From: Bagarius yarrelli | Lineage: Eukaryota; Chordata; Actinopteri; Siluriformes; Sisoridae | Assembly (NCBI GenBank): GCA_005784505.1 | Contig: VCAZ01000075.1 | Location: 1,764,501 to 1,828,500 of the forward strand | Length of the DNA stretch: 64,000 nucleotides | Direction of reading: 5' to 3' | Shown here: positions 58,881-64,000 of the stretch, in pieces | Numbering within the stretch: the first letter of the stretch is position 1 | How the letters are laid out: every line of letters begins with the position of its first letter | Translations under genes and position numbers: made by a program | Notes under the pieces: generated by a model | Told to the model about the DNA's origin: nothing | Database searches by the model: none | The model's input: only the letters and a program-made list of their open reading frames with translations

Positions 58881-60664
58881 TTTGATTATTATCACCACTA
58901 GCATTGCATCTATTATGCCCACTGTTATTGTGGCCCGAGGCATGTAGCCACAGCAGTAAAATTACTTAAGAGCAAATTTCTGAATCTTTGTTCGTTTAAT
59001 AATTGTTACTTGGTATGAAATAGAAAAATACAAACTGAAGATACGCAAAAAAGGTTGGCCTGCATTAGCATAGTCCTAGAAAAAAAACCTAGAACATTTT
59101 TAATGTGTCCACACCTGTCAAAACATTTGGTTTGTAGTCAACCATTACTGTTGAACAAAAACAACACAGTGATAATAATTAACAGTTTATGACTTGTTAA
59201 GGCTATAAAAAATACAATAAACACTTAAACAGCCTTTTTGCCAAGGTTGCCTTAAGGCTAGACACAATGAGTTTAAACAAGGCGACACTTTTTATTCAAC
59301 AACAGTTTTTATGTATTTAAAGTTTATTAGGGCTTGTAAAGAAAACTGAGACAGATTTTAAAGTGACACTTAACCTGAATTATATGATAATATGACTATT
59401 TAATTAGGCCATTAATGACACACTAATGCTCGAAATTCTACCAGGTCATGTACGCTGTTTTCCACAGTAAATTCCCTAAATATTTGGGGAACTTCAACAT
59501 CTTGTACAAAAGTAAAGTTCACTGTTTGGAAGGCTAATGGTTTAACCCTTGTATAGCGGTATGGTGACTAAATACACTTTCCCTTTCTTAAGATGCGTTA
59601 CATACACTGCTAATGATACAAATAAAATTTACTTTAAATACTTAAAGGGTCCATCGGATGGGAATTTGTTTTCCAAAAGTTCATATTATTCTTTAGGGTA
59701 TTAATGTAAAAAGTCTAGAATATTATTTAGGGTAAAAAAAAAAATCTCATTGGTAATATGAAAAAACAATTATTTAACCTGTCAAAAGCAGCTCTGTTTA
59801 AAGCAATCCTTTTCAGTGTATGTTGCATGTGCAAAAAGATGCAAGGGATGCAAATACTTGGTACCGATCCATTCTTTAGGGGTGGTTTGTTAGCAAAAAT
59901 AGCAGCCTAAGTATTATCAACCAGCCCGATGCCTTTTTTCAGTATGGCGTGATTAAAAGAAGCCCAATCTCCACACTACTCGCGGTGGGTTTATGCATAA
60001 ACAGCAGTGTTAATCAACAGTCGTAGGCCTGGCCAAGGTCCAAGTGACATCACAAGAACAGTCAAGGTTAATTTATAAAAGGTAAAATGATTTAACAAGA
60101 TTAAAAAGAACACTGGGTGCATCTTTATCATTATAGGGTGGTTGTGCACACACACTGCCAACACACATTTAAGTTTGAGTTAAGCTACAAGTTTTTAACC
60201 TAAGTTACAAGTTTTTAACTTGTACACGTTGCATTCAATGAGCCCTTTAGGAAGAATATATTATTTCATTTTATGTATTATTATTTTCTGTTTGTTGGTA
60301 TCACAGTTACTATCATTATTTCTGACGTCATTGTTCAAAACATGCTGCATTTGTCAGTGACAGACACACTGTCACTGCAATAAAATATTAACTCAAAAAC
60401 AGCCATAAAAAATAACAGGTTCACTCATAAATCTGATACCTGCTAAATTGGTATTATGATAATATATAAATTTTACAAATTATGTGTAATAAATAGTCTC
60501 TGGTAGCCTAAATGTATTAAGGTAACAAAGGAGAAAATACTCACCAATTTTATAGAAGACCTCAGACTATCAAACACCAAAAACAGACGACTACGCCGGT
60601 CTTCATTTTGGAGCTCAGCAGTAAAGAATAAAATGCTGTGTGGTTCAAAACTGACAGGTTAAAA

Positions 60665-60800
60665 CATTGACATTTACAGCATTTGGCAGACGCTCTTCAT
60701 TGGGAGTTAAGGGCCTTGCTTAGGGGCTCATAGTGGTGGCCTGGTGGTGCTGGGAATCAAATTCCGGTCTTTCTGTTGCTGGGAGTCAAACCCCGGATAC
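60665..60800 (-). mobile_element. tRNA-derived SINE relic
   Basis: 'acagcatttggcagacgctc', 'ttaagggccttgcttagggg' and 'gctgggaatcaaattccgg'. Same family as 27,625-27,815, lying in the promoter region of locus P. Confidence 0.7.
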
Positions 60801-62284
60801 AGCATGCTAAAGACATAAACTGCTCTATGAAATTGTTTATTGGTTTTGGTTTGTAAAATTATAACAATAACATGAAAATGTGGTAAAAATGTTGGTGAAC
60901 GAAGAATTAAACTGGTTTACTGGTGCCAAAAATAGAAGGGGGCAAACATACTATATATATACATAAAAAAAGATGTATCGTTACTGCTAACTAAATGTGG
61001 TTTTACTGATAATAATTAAATAAATAAAAACAAATACTTTTTTAAACAAATACTACTATTTAAATGATTTAGCCAGTTAGATTTGGAGATAAAGGGTGTA
61101 ATACTGATGTTGTCCACTAGAGGTGGACAAAAGGAAACAATAACAAGCAGGATTTAGTGGGAACCACAATAACATGAGGCCAAAATATAAAAACAATATT
61201 GATTTACAAATAACAAACGTGGGTTGTTTCCGCATCATTAGAACAAGCCAATCAGAGTTTACCATCATATCACGTGCTTTTTAAAAATTCATGTACAACT
61301 CATGAAAAATTCAAGCGTACCTACATACAGTACACACACACACACACACACACACAAGTACGGGGGTAGAGGTTTTTTATGTTGTTGTTGTTCTTTATCA
61401 AATAATAAGATGGCTAACAGTGGAAGGGTGCGACTAAATAGTTTTATTTTAGTATTAAATTGCGATATATATTTATATCTTTGATAACTTGATTCTTCTG
61501 TGGTGGCAGCGCCCTCTGCTGACCACTCGCCACAGCCTACACTTAGGAATAAGCTGTAGTGCTGTATAAAGATTTACCTAGATTGCAAAATTGTACACAA
61601 TTTAATAAAGTGTTAACATATATAGCCACAATAGCCTGTATATGGTAAAACATAGTCTTTAAAATGATCTTTAAACAATGTATTTAAAAGAAATGTTGAA
61701 AAAAAAACATGGTGATTTGAGAGTTTAAAAGTTTTAATTATGTAACATTATACACAGGCTAACGAGCATAATTTATAATTGACTAGTTTTGTAGAATTTA
61801 ACAACTGCAAACCCAGCCACACATGAAGTTAGTGGGTGTGAGTGAAGAGGATGTAGAGAATAAGGCTAGGTGGCGACCTGTAAAAGGGAACAGCCGAAAG
61901 GAGAAGAAGAAACCCAGCCACACATCCTTTTTCAACCTGACATGATTTGAGTTATTTTAGCATATTTAACTATTTATAATCATTTGTATGTTCTTTTACT
62001 TACTCTACTGAGGGGTTTTTTTTATCCCAATCTAAATACTGTGCTATTTTACTAAAGAATATAATTACTAATAGCCGCAACAGTAGTATTAAAAGAGAAT
62101 TAAAATGTATATAGGCTTAAAACAGGTAATCAAAGCTGAAATGTTTTATTAAAAACAACTCTTGTTCTGTGACTTCTGAATATATTTCAGCTCCATTTAC
62201 GTTTAAATCATATTATTTCCTAAAATGTCAGATAAAGTGCTGTAAGAAAACAAAAAAAATCACAGCCCTTTTCCACATTTTTTT
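60801..62284. other. Intergenic and 3' flank of gene E
   Basis: AT-rich, with a (CA)n at about 61,331-61,356. No gene seen. Confidence 0.5.
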
Positions 62285-63774
62285 TCACATATCCTGCATG
62301 GCGACGTTGTCTGGAGAGTTGGATTGCACCCGAATGTTGGTCATGGTGGTTTTCTGGGGCAAAGTGGAATTTATGTTATACCTATTCTTCAGGTTTTGCT
62401 CGAATGCAGAGTTGTCATATGGTGAAGCGTTGTTTAGGTGATGCACATCATAGCTGAGGATACGAAGGGATCCAATCCCTGAAGGTTTTTCTCTTTTATT
62501 TGTATGACTCGTGTTATAAACCTGTGTTGCCCCTTTGTGGCAGCAGCTGAAAGAAAAACATTTTTTATTTTCAGTTTTTAAGTCAGTGTGACAGCACGGC
62601 CGCTGTGGAAAAACTATTTTTTTTTTGCTCTTTAGCACATTTGCATTACATTAAGAACCAGATTAAATATTTAACACCTGACTCAATTGTAAATTCTTGC
62701 ATCTTGTAGAAACGTTAGATCATTTTACAGAGAGGGCTTTTAGAACATTTTACATTTCTCTGGCTTTTGGCAGACATCTTTAACCATTTTTAATCCAACT
62801 GAGCAGTTGGAGATCAACATTACAAACAGCCAGCACAGGTAATAGAAATTATTTTAGTGGTTGACCTACCAGATCACGATCAAGACAATAAGCATCAGAG
62901 GAAAAAGCAAAGCTACAGCAATAGAGAGAATTATTGTGATCACTAGCATTGCACCAGATCTTCCAACATAACTGCTACCAAGACTGTCTGGATTTTTTCC
63001 TACAAAAACAAAACACAGAAAATGTATCATTATTATAAGTTTATAAAAATATATCTCCAGAGACTGAGTTTAGGGCCTTATGATGACTTACTGGTTTTTG
63101 CAGCATTTCTGTCTAACCAGTTTGTCTCTGCAAGAACACTTCCCTTAGCAGACAGAACATACTTAAAACTAGTGGGGAAGAAAACATCATAAGATCAGAT
63201 TTTAAAATAATTATTCATTTAACTAGAATAATTTTGGTTTAAGGTGGCTGAAGATGCCATTTTTCAGAAAAACTGAGCAGTTGAGAATTGGAAGCTGGAA
63301 ATTAATCTCAGAACCGTGTGATCAATGCCTGGGGGATATATTGAGCCTATAAAGTCCTAGTTTAACGGTTAAGGTGTCAGTGGTCCAGAATCACCAAGCT
63401 TATCATCAAGGGTCTTAATATTTAACTGCTCAATTGTTAAAAAATTGATAATTGTCATCTGCAAAATGAGGTAAATGTAAAAATAAATAAAAAATAAAAC
63501 AAACAATATTTAAAAAAATAATAATAATAAATAAATAAATAAGAATTTCTGGACTACCTGATGTCCTCGTCAACAGGCAACAGACCGTTGCAGTAACTTT
63601 CTGAACAATAACCATCTGCTCCAATGAGAAAATTGTAAGGTGTGGTAGTGGAGCAGGGTATTTTATCCAGAGTGTTGATCATGGTTGTGGAGTATTTATT
63701 TCCATCAGAAGTGTACGCAGTTGGGTATTCCGAAAGAAAACACGTGGCTTTGTTCATTTCATAATTGCTTTTTG
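62285..63774 (-). CDS. Gene E: uroplakin-3-like gene, 3' four exons (5' end outside window)
   Basis: Exons: 63774-63558, 63168-63092, 62999-62870, 62546-62285. All GT-AG, phases agree and the frame is open. The ectodomain C-terminal part has AKSNYEMNKATCFLSEYPTA, FLIGADGYCSESYCNG and FKYVLSAKG...AETNWLD. The membrane exon has NPDSLGSSYVGRS, then a helix (MLVITIILSIAVALLFPLML) and IVLIVI. The tail is 87 residues, starts with a double Cys (CCHKGA), has SPYDNSAFEQNLKN, and ends VAMQDM. It is the best full-length tail in the window and the reference for judging the truncated tails of A and C. Exons 1-2 should lie beyond 64,000. The membrane-proximal Cys pair, also in D, could be lipid-modified (inference). 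Confidence 0.85.
63240..63545. mobile_element. SINE pair relic and A-rich run in intron 3 of gene E
   Basis: 'aactgagcagttgagaattg' on one side and 'agtttaacggttaaggtgtc' plus 'cttaatatttaactgctcaa' on the other. It is equivalent to the SINE relics in intron 3 of D, A domain 2 and C domain 2. Confidence 0.55.
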
Positions 63775-64000
63775 CTATGGCAAAGACAAAAAAAAGACAC
63801 AAAAATAAATAAATATATTAGTACAATTATTGCTATGACTAATTAAAGAAATAATTCATTCATTTAAACACTAAAATTAACAAGATCACTGTAAATTTGC
63901 TAGAAGTAAAGATCAGGAAATTTGTAATTGTAGCTCACATAAAATATAAAGTGTTAGATTATAATTTTCCTTTAAACTTCCTATAAGGAGTTAAAAACGA
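63775..64000 (-). other. Intron 2 of gene E
   Basis: No exon 2 motif (PYC..FDS or LTSG with a donor) in these bases, so exon 2 lies outside the window. Confidence 0.7.

Overview
The window looks like AT-rich, repeat-dense nuclear DNA of a ray-finned fish. The coding sequence is split into short exons with GT-AG introns. The gene family, the Tc1-like, L2/CR1-like and Gypsy-like relics, and the tRNA-derived SINEs are all typical of teleosts. I cannot name the species from the sequence alone.

Every recognisable host gene is on the minus strand and belongs to one family, the uroplakin-3 type (UPK3/UPK3B-like). These are type I membrane proteins with a signal peptide, a Cys-rich ectodomain coded by three exons, one membrane helix and a cytoplasmic tail. 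Seven tandem loci are visible. From low to high coordinates they are: O (1.0-3.1 kb, degraded two-domain pseudogene); A (6.5-16.2 kb, intact, two ectodomains, 378 aa); B (21.5-25.8 kb, intact, one ectodomain, 278 aa); C (33.9-38.2 kb, two-ectodomain gene with no recognisable first exon); D (49.0-53.4 kb, one ectodomain, frameshift in the membrane exon); P (57.1-60.6 kb, pseudogene); and E (62.3-63.8 kb, 3' part of an apparently intact gene that continues past the window).

The A, B and C units are recent copies of one segment. Each carries the same ~72-bp minisatellite 3' of its gene. O, A and B share upstream blocks. Shared and missing insertions record the history: a Tc1 relic in A and C, an L2 relic in A and B, an LTR-like insertion in B and C. 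A deletion junction at ~22,326 shows that B lost its second ectodomain from a two-domain ancestor. B also has a second, dead first exon in which 27 bp around the start codon have been inverted.

The rest is transposable-element relics (Tc1/mariner, L2/CR1-like LINEs, Gypsy pol fragments, LTR pieces, several tRNA-derived SINEs), microsatellites and AT-rich intergenic DNA. Uroplakin-3 proteins in mammals pair with uroplakin Ib in urothelial plaques. The role of these fish paralogs, especially the two-ectodomain form, is inference only.
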